DNA of 64,000 bases. Origin: Halomonas sp. GTDB lineage: Bacteria > Pseudomonadota > Gammaproteobacteria > Pseudomonadales > Halomonadaceae. Of this stretch, positions 36,833 to 45,678 are shown one piece after another (position 1 is the stretch's first letter; every line of letters starts with the position of its first letter). The stretch spans positions 124,001 to 188,000 of the forward strand of contig NZ_DRFS01000019.1 in NCBI RefSeq assembly GCF_011050415.1. Reading direction: 5' to 3'. The translations under genes were made by a program, and so were the position numbers. Below the pieces are notes generated by a model. The model did no database searches, was not told the DNA's origin, and was given only the letters and a program-made list of their open reading frames with translations.

Positions 36833-37705
36833 TTACTGCTCTAGATAAAACTCACCCTTACCCACCACCACTGCGTTACCGCTTACCTGTACAAAACCGG
36901 GTTTGATACTGCCATTTGCTGCTGTATAGATAACGCTAGGGCGGCCCATCTCAACACCCTGATGAATTGTGCATTGCAAGGCGTTCGGTTGAAGTGTGGC
37001 CAAGTAGCCGGTCAAAGCTGCTGCGGCACTGCCGGTGGCAGGGTCTTCGCAAAGACTGGCGTGCATACAGAACATACGGCTTTGAATTGTTAGTTGTGAA
37101 TCGTTTGTCTGCTTTTTCACATACAGGTATACCTGCTCGGCATTGCTGGGTATAACCGCATCTGCCCAGGTGGCTGTAGAGATGCGTAGGTTCTCTAATG
37201 CTGCCACGTCTGTCAGCTCAATCAAGTGAAAGGGCAGGCCGAAAGAGGACATTACGGGATCACCCATAACCTGATGAATATCCAACCCCAACAGCTCTAC
37301 AGCAGTGATACGATCAATCGTGCTGTCTGTTACTGTGGCAGATTGGGCGGTCGTAAAGGTGGCTCTGCCTTGTTCATAGCTCACCGTTAGCTCTCCGATG
37401 GGGGGCTGTAGTACAACGCCTTTCGTATGGTTCACAAGCTTCAGCTCCGCCAGCAGCTTTGCGGTGCCGACTGTGGGGTGACCTGCAAAAGGCAGTTCAC
37501 GGGTAGGCGTAAAAATGCGCATGGGGTAGTGATTCGGCCCAGTAGTGGCACTTAAAAATACCGTTTCAGCGAGGTTAAGCTCATTGGCCAAAGCCTGCAT
37601 GGTAGGGGTTGCCAGACCATCTGCTTCTAGGAATACTGCCAATGGGTTGCCGGTAAACGGCTGGTCGGTAAAGACGTCGAGCAAGTAATACTCAGCGGTT
37701 TTCAT
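36833..37705 (-). CDS. PhzF-family isomerase/epimerase
   Basis: This 290-residue protein has the PhzF two-domain fold motifs: VFTDQPFTGNPLAVFLEADGL, LNLAETVFL (catalytic Glu in the NxxET segment), LPFAGHPTVGTA, and DPATGSAAAALTGYL near the C-terminus. Most family members isomerise an unsaturated or epimeric metabolite and few have known substrates. The ATG at 37705 lies inside the end of the DUF1127 gene, with GAGGG as ribosome site, so the two genes are co-translated. Confidence 0.9.
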   Translation of the reverse strand: MKTAEYYLLDVFTDQPFTGNPLAVFLEADGLATPTMQALANELNLAETVFLSATTGPNHYPMRIFTPTRELPFAGHPTVGTAKLLAELKLVNHTKGVVLQPPIGELTVSYEQGRATFTTAQSATVTDSTIDRITAVELLGLDIHQVMGDPVMSSFGLPFHLIELTDVAALENLRISTATWADAVIPSNAEQVYLYVKKQTNDSQLTIQSRMFCMHASLCEDPATGSAAAALTGYLATLQPNALQCTIHQGVEMGRPSVIYTAANGSIKPGFVQVSGNAVVVGKGEFYLEQ

Positions 37706-37904
37706 AAGGCCCTCTTTTAAAGGTTGTCCGCTTCCAAAACGCTTTATGCCCCTCTTTTAGCGCCTGTGTACGGTTAATACCAATATCTTCAAGTAGGCGG
37801 TCATCAAGTGTCAGTAACTGGCGGCGGCTACGGCGGTAGTGGCGGTACTGGTGTAGCTGACAACTTAGCTGATAGCGAAACTGAGTGAGGCTGAAACGTG
37901 GCAT
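37692..37904 (-). CDS. DUF1127 small protein
   Basis: This 70-residue basic protein carries the DUF1127 signature LLTLDDRLLEDIGINRTQA with a closing E-x-H-K-A-FW. DUF1127 proteins are small arginine-rich proteins, some implicated in RNA turnover or phosphate/carbon regulation. It overlaps the start of the PhzF-like gene by 14 bp. Function here unknown. Confidence 0.85.
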   Translation of the reverse strand: MPRFSLTQFRYQLSCQLHQYRHYRRSRRQLLTLDDRLLEDIGINRTQALKEGHKAFWKRTTFKRGPYENR

Positions 37905-38067
37905 AGCTAACCCTCCGTTTATGTGTTCATCAAGATTACTCAGTGCTACTATTTGAATACAGATATAGGTTTTTTTATTTTTATGATACAGATGGGTGTT
38001 TTATACCTCTGTATGGTCACTTAGTAGATCATCTGTATTGTTGCTGGAAGGCGGATGGGAGGGTGTC

Positions 38068-39510
38068 ATGACGCGCTATGAAGAGGTGGCTACTATTCTG
38101 CGGGAGCGTATTGAGCACGGTATTTACCGTGTGGGTGATCGCTTGCCCTCTATCCGCGCAGTGTGCCAGGAGCTGGACGTTAGTATCTCAACCGCTCAGG
38201 AAGCCTACCGGCAACTGATCGATGTTGCGTTGATCGAGTCACGGCCCAAATCGGGCTATTTCGTGCTGCCTAGCCGGGTTCCATCGGTACTGCCCTCTGT
38301 CTCACGACCTGCCCAGCGCCCATTGGATGTTTCTCAATGGGATCAAGTGCTGGAATTGGTAGCAACTCATCGCGATGAAAGCCGGCTTTTACTGGGGCGT
38401 GGCGCGCCGAATCTGGAGTATGAGACGCTGCGTCCGCTGTCGAAAATACTTGCAGGCTTACATCGCAGCCATGACTTGGTTGGGTTTAATTACGACAAAC
38501 TGAGTGGGCGACTTGAGCTTCGCCAACAGGTTGCCCGCTTAGCCATTGCCTCTGGTTGTCTGCTGCACCCGGACGATATTGTGATCACAACCGGCTGTCA
38601 GGAGGCGCTGGCAATCTCGCTACGCACCCTCACCCAACCCGGTGATGTGGTGGCCATTGATTCACCAAGCTTTTACGGCACCATGCAGATACTTAAGGCC
38701 AACGGCTTAAAAGCGCTGGAAATCCCCACCGATCCACAAACGGGTATCAGCCTTGAAGCGCTGGAATTGGCGCTGGAGCAGTGGCCGATTCGCGCCATAC
38801 AGGTCACGCCCACCCACAACAACCCGCTGGGCTACACCATGAGTGAGGCGCGCAAACGGGCGCTGTTTCAGCTCGCCCAGCGTTTTGATGTGGCGATCAT
38901 CGAAGACGATATTTACGGCGACTTGTCATTCACTCTACCTAGACCGCGCACCGTGAAATCCTTCGATGACGACGGACGTGTGATGCTGTGCAGCGGCTTT
39001 TCCAAAACGGTGGGGCCAGGGCTAAGAGTGGGTTGGCTGGCGCCGGGCCGTTATCGCGATCAGGCGCTGCATATGAAGTACGTTTCCACCGGTGCCTCGG
39101 CGACGCTACCACAGCTGGCAGTGGCGGAATTCGTCGCCAAAGGGCACTACGATCGCCACGTTCGATACGCCACCCTCCAATACCAGCGCCAGCGCGATAT
39201 CATGATCAGTTGGGTGCAGCGATACTTCCCCAAGGGCTCGGGTATTAGCTACCCCCAAGGCAGTTTTTTGCTATGGGTTGAGCTACCCGCCGCCGTGGAT
39301 TGCGTGCGCCTGAACGAACGCTTGGCGCAGCGCGACATTCACGTAGCACCAGGCTCGCTGTTTTCAGCCTCGGGTAAGTTTCGCCAGTGCCTGCGCCTAA
39401 GCTACGCCTTTACGTTAACACCAGCCATTGAAACTGCAGTGCGAACGGTGGGAGAGCTTGCCACCGAGATGGTAGAAGAAGCCCAGGAGCATGCGGTGGG
39501 TGTGGCATAA
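38068..39510 (+). CDS. MocR-type regulator: GntR helix-turn-helix fused to PLP aminotransferase fold
   Basis: This 480-residue protein joins an N-terminal GntR winged helix (YRVGDRLPSIRAVCQELDVSISTAQEAY) to a class I aminotransferase domain with VTPTHNNPLG, the Asp of IIEDDIYGD and the PLP Lys in CSGFSKTVGPGLRVGW. MocR proteins use PLP adducts to control transcription. I chose the ATG at 38068 with GGGAGGG upstream. Divergent from the DUF1127-phzF pair, which are its likely targets. Confidence 0.92.
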   Translation: MTRYEEVATILRERIEHGIYRVGDRLPSIRAVCQELDVSISTAQEAYRQLIDVALIESRPKSGYFVLPSRVPSVLPSVSRPAQRPLDVSQWDQVLELVATHRDESRLLLGRGAPNLEYETLRPLSKILAGLHRSHDLVGFNYDKLSGRLELRQQVARLAIASGCLLHPDDIVITTGCQEALAISLRTLTQPGDVVAIDSPSFYGTMQILKANGLKALEIPTDPQTGISLEALELALEQWPIRAIQVTPTHNNPLGYTMSEARKRALFQLAQRFDVAIIEDDIYGDLSFTLPRPRTVKSFDDDGRVMLCSGFSKTVGPGLRVGWLAPGRYRDQALHMKYVSTGASATLPQLAVAEFVAKGHYDRHVRYATLQYQRQRDIMISWVQRYFPKGSGISYPQGSFLLWVELPAAVDCVRLNERLAQRDIHVAPGSLFSASGKFRQCLRLSYAFTLTPAIETAVRTVGELATEMVEEAQEHAVGVA

Positions 39511-39522
39511 GGCCGGATTGCC

Positions 39523-39927
39523 TCACGTCAAATCCATAAACGGATTATAGGCGACTTCCCAGTAGTGGCCTTCTGGATCGCGGAAGTAGCCAGAATAACC
39601 ACCCCAGAATACTTCTTCAGCTGGTTTGATCAGCTCAGCGCCTGCGGCAACCGCTTGTTCAAGTACTTGATCAACGGCTGCTGGGCTGGCGACATTATGA
39701 GCCAGCGTGATACCACTGAAACCGTTAGGCGCATCATCAGTGATGCCGATATCTCTGACCAGCGCGTCACGTGGGAAAAGTGATAGCCAGGCCCCTTCCA
39801 TTTTAAAAAACGCGACCTCGTCGCTGTCCGTTTCGTGTTCCGGCAGGCCCAGGCCTTCACGGTAAAAGCGGATAGCGCGTTGCAGGTCATGTACACCCAG
39901 GGTGATCAGGCTGATTTTCGGCTTCAT
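39523..39927 (-). CDS. VOC-family (glyoxalase/bleomycin-resistance fold) protein
   Basis: This 134-residue protein has the paired beta-alpha-beta-beta-beta VOC fold, beginning ISLITLGVHDLQRAIRFYREGLG and ending YFRDPEGHYWEVAYNP, where His and Glu could bind a metal. It is probably a small dioxygenase, lyase or binding protein. The ATG at 39927 has AGGAGC seven bases upstream. It lies 22 bp from the tag gene on the same strand. Confidence 0.87.
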   Translation of the reverse strand: MKPKISLITLGVHDLQRAIRFYREGLGLPEHETDSDEVAFFKMEGAWLSLFPRDALVRDIGITDDAPNGFSGITLAHNVASPAAVDQVLEQAVAAGAELIKPAEEVFWGGYSGYFRDPEGHYWEVAYNPFMDLT

Positions 39928-39949
39928 GGGGGGCGCTCCTAATATAGCT

Positions 39950-40552
39950 TTAGGTGGGACGCTGAAACTGTTGCCGCACATGCTCTACGCGTTCGCGGGT
40001 AACGCAGCCTAGCGAGTGGTCATTGAGCAGCCCCATGGCCTGCATAAAAGCGAAGGCGGTAGTAGGGCCGAAAAATTTCCAGCCGCGCTTTTTCAGTTCT
40101 TTAGCAAGGGCGATGGATTCGGGCGAAGTGGTTTGAGTTTGTGGCGTTGCTAATGCGGCTGGCTCATAGCGCCAGAAAAACGCGGCCAACGAGCCTTCCT
40201 GCTCGACCATTTCCTTTGCACGTTGGGCGTTGTTGATGGTCGCTTCGATCTTGCCGCGGTGGCGAATAATCCCTGCGTCCTGCAATAAACGCTGTACATC
40301 GTTTTCGCCAAAATGGGCGACTTGATGGAAATCGAAGTGGTGGAAAGCAGCACGAAAGTTTTCGCGTTTATTAAGAATCGTGCGCCAGCTTAAGCCCGAT
40401 TGAAAGCTCTCTAGGCAGAGCTTTTCGAATAGCCGTTGATCATCATCTACCGGGAAACCCCACTCGTTATCGTGATAAGGCAGAAACTCCGCCGCACCGC
40501 CACACCATTGGCAGCGGGGATCTCCATCGGGAGCAATAAAATCGTTACTCAT
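39950..40552 (-). CDS. tag: DNA-3-methyladenine glycosylase I
   Basis: This 200-residue protein shows the Tag features: CQWCGG near the N-terminus (zinc Cys), YHDNEWGFPVDDD, LCLESFQSGLSWRTIL (catalytic Glu/Trp region) and GWKFFGPTTAFAFMQAMGL. It excises 3-methyladenine from alkylated DNA. The ATG at 40552 has GGTGAG upstream; a TTG six codons earlier overlaps the pcs stop. It follows pcs closely and may share its transcript. Confidence 0.95.
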   Translation of the reverse strand: MSNDFIAPDGDPRCQWCGGAAEFLPYHDNEWGFPVDDDQRLFEKLCLESFQSGLSWRTILNKRENFRAAFHHFDFHQVAHFGENDVQRLLQDAGIIRHRGKIEATINNAQRAKEMVEQEGSLAAFFWRYEPAALATPQTQTTSPESIALAKELKKRGWKFFGPTTAFAFMQAMGLLNDHSLGCVTRERVEHVRQQFQRPT

Positions 40553-40566
40553 TAGTTGCTCACCTA

Positions 40567-41403
40567 TCAATCAAACCATTCTTGAGCGGTACGCCACAGA
40601 CACATACCCACGAAGTAAACCGAGGTAATGCCCCAACCCCATAATGCCCAAGCAGCTTGCTCGGGGGTGGAGAGCACCAGCGATGTCGTGCATACGCACC
40701 ATACAAGCGTAACGGCGATGTTGAGCGGCATGAACAGACGCACCCGAAACGGGTGAAGAAACTTCATCCGGGTAACAGTGAGGATGGCCAGTAACACGAT
40801 AGCGGCAAAGGTAATGAACGGCGGAAAATCGAGAATATAGAAGTAGGCGGCGGCGATATTCCAGGCGGCGGGAAAGCCAACAAAGTAGTTATCCTGGCTT
40901 TTCATATCGACATTGCAGAAACAGAACATCGATGATAGCAGAATAATAAACACTGCTAGTAGGGCAAAATTGGGCGGCAATTCAATAAAGTAATAGATGA
41001 AGAGCGCAGGAATAAAGGCCCAGGTAAGGTAATCGATGACCATGTCGAGCGTTGAACCATCGAAATGAGGCAGTATGGTCTTCACTTCATATTTGCGCGC
41101 CAACGTACCATCGATGCCATCAATCATCATCGCTGCACCCAGCCAGAGCAGGCAGGCGACGGGATTATTGTCGACCAGGGCAAGCAGCGCCATCGTGCCA
41201 AGCAGTACCCCGCTGGCGGTAAATATGTGCACGCTCCATGCCTTACATCGTGAGGCGCGGGATTCTGTGTGCGAAGAGAGCGATTGAACCACGTTAACCC
41301 CATTGGGAACGTGATGTTCCCTTGCTGTCTGGTTGATAGATAAGCCTATAAAGAACGATACACTACTACAAGAATGCATCCAGAGAATACGCTGGCATGT
41401 CAT
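40567..41403 (-). CDS. pcs: Phosphatidylcholine synthase (CDP-alcohol phosphatidyltransferase)
   Basis: This integral membrane enzyme of up to 278 residues has the CDP-alcohol motif DGIDGTLARKYEV, then FDGSTLDMVIDY, spaced as in Pcs rather than PgsA. It condenses CDP-diacylglycerol with choline to give phosphatidylcholine and CMP at the inner membrane. About seven spans are predicted. The ATG at 41403 overlaps the stop of the MocR gene (ATGA), but this adds ~37 residues unlike the family; a GTG at 41292 would give a more typical 241-residue protein. Start uncertain. Confidence 0.88.
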   Translation of the reverse strand: MTCQRILWMHSCSSVSFFIGLSINQTAREHHVPNGVNVVQSLSSHTESRASRCKAWSVHIFTASGVLLGTMALLALVDNNPVACLLWLGAAMMIDGIDGTLARKYEVKTILPHFDGSTLDMVIDYLTWAFIPALFIYYFIELPPNFALLAVFIILLSSMFCFCNVDMKSQDNYFVGFPAAWNIAAAYFYILDFPPFITFAAIVLLAILTVTRMKFLHPFRVRLFMPLNIAVTLVWCVCTTSLVLSTPEQAAWALWGWGITSVYFVGMCLWRTAQEWFD

Positions 41404-42905
41404 CTGCTTATGCAGTTAGTCGACACTTGGCTTTTAGGTAATTGTAGCCATGTGTTGCTCAGCCATGTACCCGACGCCATCAGTTCGCTTTCAGTCGATC
41501 CTGCATAACCGAGTACTAAACCAGGGCGCTTATTCTCAGAAAGGTAATAGCGAGAAAGAGGTGAAAGCGTAATGCCTGCTTCACTGGCGTGCTTAACAAG
41601 ATTTTCCTCTTGCTCAATAGTATCTAGTTTAACCAATAGATGCATACCCGCATGTCCGCCAGAAACTTGAAGCCCTTCGGCCACCGCAGGCGCTAACGCC
41701 GTGAATAAACAAGCCTGGCGTTGTCGGTAAGCGGTACGCATGCGCGCGATGTGGCGAGTAAAGTGCCCGTTGGCAATAAACTCTGCCAGTGCTGATTGAA
41801 CGGGATAATTACCCTCGCGATGCAGTCGTGCATGTCCTCGCCTAAAGTCTTCGGCAAGTGTGTCGGGCAGTACTAAATAACCCAAGCGTAAGCCGGGGTA
41901 GAGCACTTTGCTAAAGGTGCCCACATAGATAACCGAGGCCTGTTCCGCTAGGCCTTGTAAAGACGGCGTAGGAGGCGTGTCGTAGCGGAATTCACTGTCA
42001 TAGTCGTCTTCAATAATCCAACTGCCAATACGAGATGCATACGCTAGTAATGCCAACCGTCTGGGTACTGGCATGGTAACGCCGCTAGGATATTGGTGAG
42101 AGGGTGTCACGTAAATTAGCCTAGGTGCTGGGGCATTCTCTGGGGCAAGTGACGGGTTTAATCCTTCTTTATCTACGGGTATGGGCGTTACCACTAAGCC
42201 TGAAGCCAGAAAACAGGCCTGGGCGCCGCTGTATCCCGGCTCCTCCATCCAAACCGAATCCCCATGATCGGTGAGTAGTTGGGTAATCAGTTCAAACGCC
42301 TGCTGGGCGCCTTGGGTAATCACAATCTGTTCTGGTTGGCAGCGCACCGCTCGGGAGAGTCTTAGATAGTCACTAAGAGCCGCTTTGAGTACAGGTAGAC
42401 CACCGCTGGTTTGATAATCCATCCATGACATTTCCGCGTGATAATAGTGACGCCGTAGAAGGCGCTGCCACTGCTCGCGGGGAAACAGGTCGAGCGCCGG
42501 GACGCCTGGGGCAAAGGCGCGATGGCCGTGGCTCAACGTTCCGCTTAGTGTTAATAGCTGGTTACCCCGGCTTGAGTAGCGAATAGGTAAAGGTGGTGGA
42601 AGCTCGTCTCTGGTTAACAGCGCGGGGAGGTTCGCCACATAGAGCCCTGCTCCCTGGCGCGCAATCAGCAATCCTTCCGCTAGTAGACGATCCATGGCGG
42701 CCAGCACCGTATTACGGCTAATACCCAAAGCGCTTGCCAAGTAGCGGGAAGAAGGAAGCGCATCGCCCGCCATCAGTTCTCCATGTTGAATCCACTCCTT
42801 AAACGAGTGGTAAAGTTGCTGTACCAGCGTGGCGGCTTCATTCGCAGTTAGCCTTAGCGCCAGCGCCTCCGCAACCCAGTCGCTGGCAGCATCACGTCTT
42901 TTCAC
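41400..42905 (-). CDS. MocR/PdxR-type regulator (GntR-aminotransferase fusion)
   Basis: This 501-residue fusion has a GntR winged helix (GDALPSSRYLASALGISRNTVLAAMDRL), an aminotransferase fold with YVTPSHQYPSG, WIIEDDYDSEFRY and the PLP Lys in VGTFSKVLYPGLRLGY. It is in the PdxR-like branch of MocR proteins, which control vitamin B6 or neighbouring genes. It is divergent from the GNAT gene (93 bp between starts), its probable target, and overlaps pcs. Confidence 0.9.
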   Translation of the reverse strand: MKRRDAASDWVAEALALRLTANEAATLVQQLYHSFKEWIQHGELMAGDALPSSRYLASALGISRNTVLAAMDRLLAEGLLIARQGAGLYVANLPALLTRDELPPPLPIRYSSRGNQLLTLSGTLSHGHRAFAPGVPALDLFPREQWQRLLRRHYYHAEMSWMDYQTSGGLPVLKAALSDYLRLSRAVRCQPEQIVITQGAQQAFELITQLLTDHGDSVWMEEPGYSGAQACFLASGLVVTPIPVDKEGLNPSLAPENAPAPRLIYVTPSHQYPSGVTMPVPRRLALLAYASRIGSWIIEDDYDSEFRYDTPPTPSLQGLAEQASVIYVGTFSKVLYPGLRLGYLVLPDTLAEDFRRGHARLHREGNYPVQSALAEFIANGHFTRHIARMRTAYRQRQACLFTALAPAVAEGLQVSGGHAGMHLLVKLDTIEQEENLVKHASEAGITLSPLSRYYLSENKRPGLVLGYAGSTESELMASGTWLSNTWLQLPKSQVSTNCISR

Positions 42906-42997
42906 TGGTTCCCCCCATTTAGCGATAAGTGGCTCTTTGTCCTAGGCCACTATAGCGGCAAACTCTATTAAATCACTACACCGATGGAGCAGGCGTT

Positions 42998-43447
42998 ATG
43001 GTTAATATTCGTTCAGCGGCATTAAATGATTTGGAAGCACTTAGTCGCTTATTAGATGGCTATCGCCAGTTTTATAAGCAGCCGAGTGATATTCAGGCGG
43101 CGCGTGATTTTTTAGGTCAGCGTATGGGGTTGGGGGATTCGTTTATTTTGGTTAGCGAGAGTAGTGAAGGAGCGCTCACGGGGTTTGTGCAGCTGTACCC
43201 GGGTGTTTCCACGGTGGGGTTAAATGCGCGCTGGACGTTAAATGATCTCTTCGTGTTGCCGGAGTGTCGCGATAAAGGCACCGGAAGGGCATTGATGGAA
43301 GCCGCCACCCAGCTTGCGCATGACCACGGTGTGGCACGCTTGATATTAATGACGCAGGTAGAGAACGAACGCGCTCAACACCTTTATGAATCACTGGGCT
43401 GGCAGCGCAATACGGCGTTTTACGGTTATTTGCTGGATATTAAATAG
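42998..43447 (+). CDS. GNAT-family N-acetyltransferase
   Basis: This 149-residue protein has the GNAT fold with motif A FVLPECRDKGTGRALMEAATQLA (acetyl-CoA pyrophosphate loop) and the closing VENERAQHLYESLGWQRN. It acetylates an amine, substrate unknown. GGAGC lies 7 bases before the ATG. Divergent from the MocR regulator, which commonly controls such a neighbour. Confidence 0.9.
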   Translation: MVNIRSAALNDLEALSRLLDGYRQFYKQPSDIQAARDFLGQRMGLGDSFILVSESSEGALTGFVQLYPGVSTVGLNARWTLNDLFVLPECRDKGTGRALMEAATQLAHDHGVARLILMTQVENERAQHLYESLGWQRNTAFYGYLLDIK

Positions 43448-43505
43448 GGGGAAAATGATGAGTAAGAAACGGCAGCTGTTAACATCGGTGATTTGCTAAA
43501 CGTGA

Positions 43506-43528
43506 CAGGCCCAGCTTCGCTGGGCCTG
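43506..43528. other. GC-rich hairpin between convergent GNAT and ribH genes
   Basis: A 9-bp perfect stem CAGGCCCAG / CTGGGCCTG with loop CTTCG lies between the two gene ends. There is no T-run on either side, so a simple intrinsic terminator is doubtful; it may still end or protect transcripts from both sides. Confidence 0.6.
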
Positions 43529-43540
43529 AATCTTAACGGG

Positions 43541-44038
43541 TCAAGCGTTGCTTAGTTTGCGCGCTCTATGCAGGTTTTCGATGGTATTTAGGCATGCCTG
43601 GGCGGCTTCTCTGCCTTTGGAAACAAAGTGCTGGGTGTAGAAGTCGTGATGCGTGCTGTGCTCATGGAAGTGGTGTGGCGTTAATACGACGGAGATCACC
43701 GGCACTTGGGTGTCTAACTGTACGCGCATCAAACCATCGATTACCGCATGAGCTACGAAGTCGTGGCGATAAATACCCCCATCGACCACAAAGCCTGCGC
43801 CAACAATGGCGCCATACCGGCCACTCTCTGCCAGCACTTTTGCTTGTAAGGGAATTTCGTAAGCGCCGGAAACGGTGAAAGTGTCCACTTGCTCGGCATG
43901 AAGGCCGCAGCGCTCTACTTCGGCGATGAAAGCCTTATAGGCCTTCGCAACGATATCCTGATGCCAATGACCCATAATAAACGCAATGCGTTGAGAGGTG
44001 GTGTGAGTCGAAAGCGTCAGCGGAAATGTCTGATTCAT
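43541..44038 (-). CDS. ribH: 6,7-dimethyl-8-ribityllumazine synthase
   Basis: This 165-residue lumazine synthase has IAFIMGHWHQDIV, VSGAYEIPLQAKVLA and GAGFVVDGGIYRHDFVAHAVIDGLM. The penultimate step of riboflavin synthesis joins dihydroxybutanone phosphate to the ribityl-aminopyrimidine. It resembles the RibH2-type rather than the housekeeping E. coli form, judging by divergent core residues (YRHDFVA in place of the usual HFDYVC). AAGAGA lies about 7 bases before the ATG. It stands alone behind an FMN riboswitch, so expression should fall when FMN is plentiful. Confidence 0.92.
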   Translation of the reverse strand: MNQTFPLTLSTHTTSQRIAFIMGHWHQDIVAKAYKAFIAEVERCGLHAEQVDTFTVSGAYEIPLQAKVLAESGRYGAIVGAGFVVDGGIYRHDFVAHAVIDGLMRVQLDTQVPVISVVLTPHHFHEHSTHHDFYTQHFVSKGREAAQACLNTIENLHRARKLSNA

Positions 44039-44097
44039 GGTCATTCTCTTGGTTAAGTTGTACCAGAATCAGGGCATGCGGAACCGTTCGTCAGGCA

Positions 44098-44131
44098 AAC
44101 GTAAAAAGTGGCTTAAGCCACTTTTTACGTT
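44098..44131 (-). terminator. 34-bp perfect palindrome: riboswitch terminator before ribH
   Basis: Every base from 44098 to 44131 is self-complementary; the core is AAAAAGTGGC-TTAA-GCCACTTTTT, an A-tract/T-tract stem typical of intrinsic terminators in either direction. It starts 17 bases after the FMN aptamer and ends 60 bp before ribH, the place of an expression platform. Confidence 0.85.
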
Positions 44132-44147
44132 GCATGTCTAAGGCGCC

Positions 44148-44316
44148 GTTCTCTTTCATCCGGACTATCACCGTCGGCTTCGGTTTTTCACCGAATCTGC
44201 TGACCTCAAGAAACTATAAGAAAAACAATAAGCTTGAGCGCTCGCGGGCTTAGATAACCAGCATCATTCGCTGGTATCATCACCGCCGGTGGGGACTTTC
44301 ACCCCGCCCTGAGAAC
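44148..44316 (-). ncRNA. FMN riboswitch (RFN element)
   Basis: Read on the minus strand the element begins with GTTCTCAGGGCGGGGTGAAA, continues with the GTCCCCACCGGCGGTGAT block, has the GTCAGCAGATTCGGT and CCGAAGCCGACGGTGATAGT segments, and ends GTCCGGATGAAAGAGAAC so that GTTCTC/GAGAAC closes stem P1. All conserved RFN blocks are present. It should bind FMN and shut down ribH through the terminator at 44098-44131. The 93 bp between it and the codA stop should hold the promoter. Confidence 0.97.
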
Positions 44317-44409
44317 TTTGCTGAATAACAGCCAAGCCATTTTACGCTGATTATAAGCGCCCAGCCAGGGACTGATTAACCCCTCAAGCGAGCAGAGGAG
44401 CTATTAGCG

Positions 44410-45678
44410 TCAGCCAAGCCACTGTGGCGTGGTGATGTTGGCGGGTTCGCGCTGCATGATGATCTCACCATGGCGTACCGAAAGAAGCACTTCGCCCTGG
44501 GTTCGCAGCACGCTGTAGTCATCCTCACCCTCTAGCAGGTTGAAGCTGGCGGGTTTACCGACGTCGATGCCGTAGCGCTCTTCAATGTTGAGCGTGCGTG
44601 CACTGTTGTCAGTAATCAGCGAGAGTGCCTGGCTAAAATCCTGATAACCCATCATTTGGCAAATATGTAGGCCAAAATCCAGCGTTCTTAAAAGCTTGCC
44701 ATTACCCAGTGAATACCAGGGGTCAAAGATGGAGTCTTCAGCAAAGCAGACATTAATGCCCGCTGCGTTTAGCTCTTTAACACGCGTCACGCCACGGCGT
44801 TTTGGATAGGTATCAAAGCGGCCCTGCAGGTGAATGCTTTCGGTAGGGCAGGAGACAAAGTTGATGCCTGAGCGTTTGAGCAGTAGGAAAAGCTTGGAGC
44901 AGTAGGCGTTATCATAAGAGTGCATCGCCGTGGTGTGGCTAGCGGTGACGCGGCTACCTAAATCGTTAAACAGTGCTTCGCAGGCCAACACTTCGAGAAA
45001 GCGCGAGTTGGGGTCGTCGATCTCGTCGCAGTGTACGTCTACCAAACGGTCATACTTGATTGCCAGCTCGATTACCCGCTTCATGGAAGCCACCCCTAGC
45101 TCGCGGGTGTATTCAAAGTGGGGGATACCGCCAACGACATCAGCGCCAATTTCCAGCGCCTCTTCCATTAGCCTATCACCGCCGGGGTAAGAAAGTAGGC
45201 CATCCTGTGGGAAGGCAACCACCTGAATATCAATCTTATCCTTCAGTTCATCACGCAGCGCGCACAGGGTTTTCAAGCCAACTAAGCTGGGATCACTGGT
45301 ATCGGCGTGTGTGCGCACAAACTGAACACCGTTTCCAATTAACAAATTAAGCGTTTTCAGTACCCGCTCGCGAATATCGGCTTCCGTGAGCAGTGGTTTA
45401 CGCTCGCCCCACCGCTCAATGCCTTCAAACAGCGTGCCGCTCTGGTTCCAGTGGGGTTCACCAGCGGTAAGGGCAGCATCCAAATGAATATGCGGCTCTA
45501 TAAACGGTGCACAAATGAGTTTAGCGCCCGCATCAATCTGCCCTTCGCTCACCGTTTGCGGGGCATCTTGTACGGTAATCGCTGTAAAAATGCCGTTTTC
45601 AACCTCGAGTCGGTAAAGCTCTGGACGCTGGCGTAAGCGGGCGTTAATAATCTGCATGCGCATATAAACAAGGCTCAC
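44410..45678 (-). CDS. codA: Cytosine deaminase-family amidohydrolase
   Basis: This protein of up to 422 residues aligns by eye along its length with E. coli CodA: EPHIHLD (metal His pair), VVAFPQDGLLSYP, VDVHCDEIDD, TASHTTAMHSY and FDPWYSLG. It deaminates cytosine to uracil and ammonia. The catalytic segment that is GHDD in E. coli is AEDS here (residues ~313-316), so the metal Asp is kept but the substrate-contacting Asp314 is replaced by Ser. GTG at 45678 directly follows the codB stop; ATGs five and seven codons later are alternatives. Confidence 0.88.
   Translation of the reverse strand: MSLVYMRMQIINARLRQRPELYRLEVENGIFTAITVQDAPQTVSEGQIDAGAKLICAPFIEPHIHLDAALTAGEPHWNQSGTLFEGIERWGERKPLLTEADIRERVLKTLNLLIGNGVQFVRTHADTSDPSLVGLKTLCALRDELKDKIDIQVVAFPQDGLLSYPGGDRLMEEALEIGADVVGGIPHFEYTRELGVASMKRVIELAIKYDRLVDVHCDEIDDPNSRFLEVLACEALFNDLGSRVTASHTTAMHSYDNAYCSKLFLLLKRSGINFVSCPTESIHLQGRFDTYPKRRGVTRVKELNAAGINVCFAEDSIFDPWYSLGNGKLLRTLDFGLHICQMMGYQDFSQALSLITDNSARTLNIEERYGIDVGKPASFNLLEGEDDYSVLRTQGEVLLSVRHGEIIMQREPANITTPQWLG

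Noticed and set aside
43506..43528. Intrinsic terminator between GNAT and ribH
   Set aside because: The stem is good but no T-run follows in either direction, so it is listed only as a hairpin.
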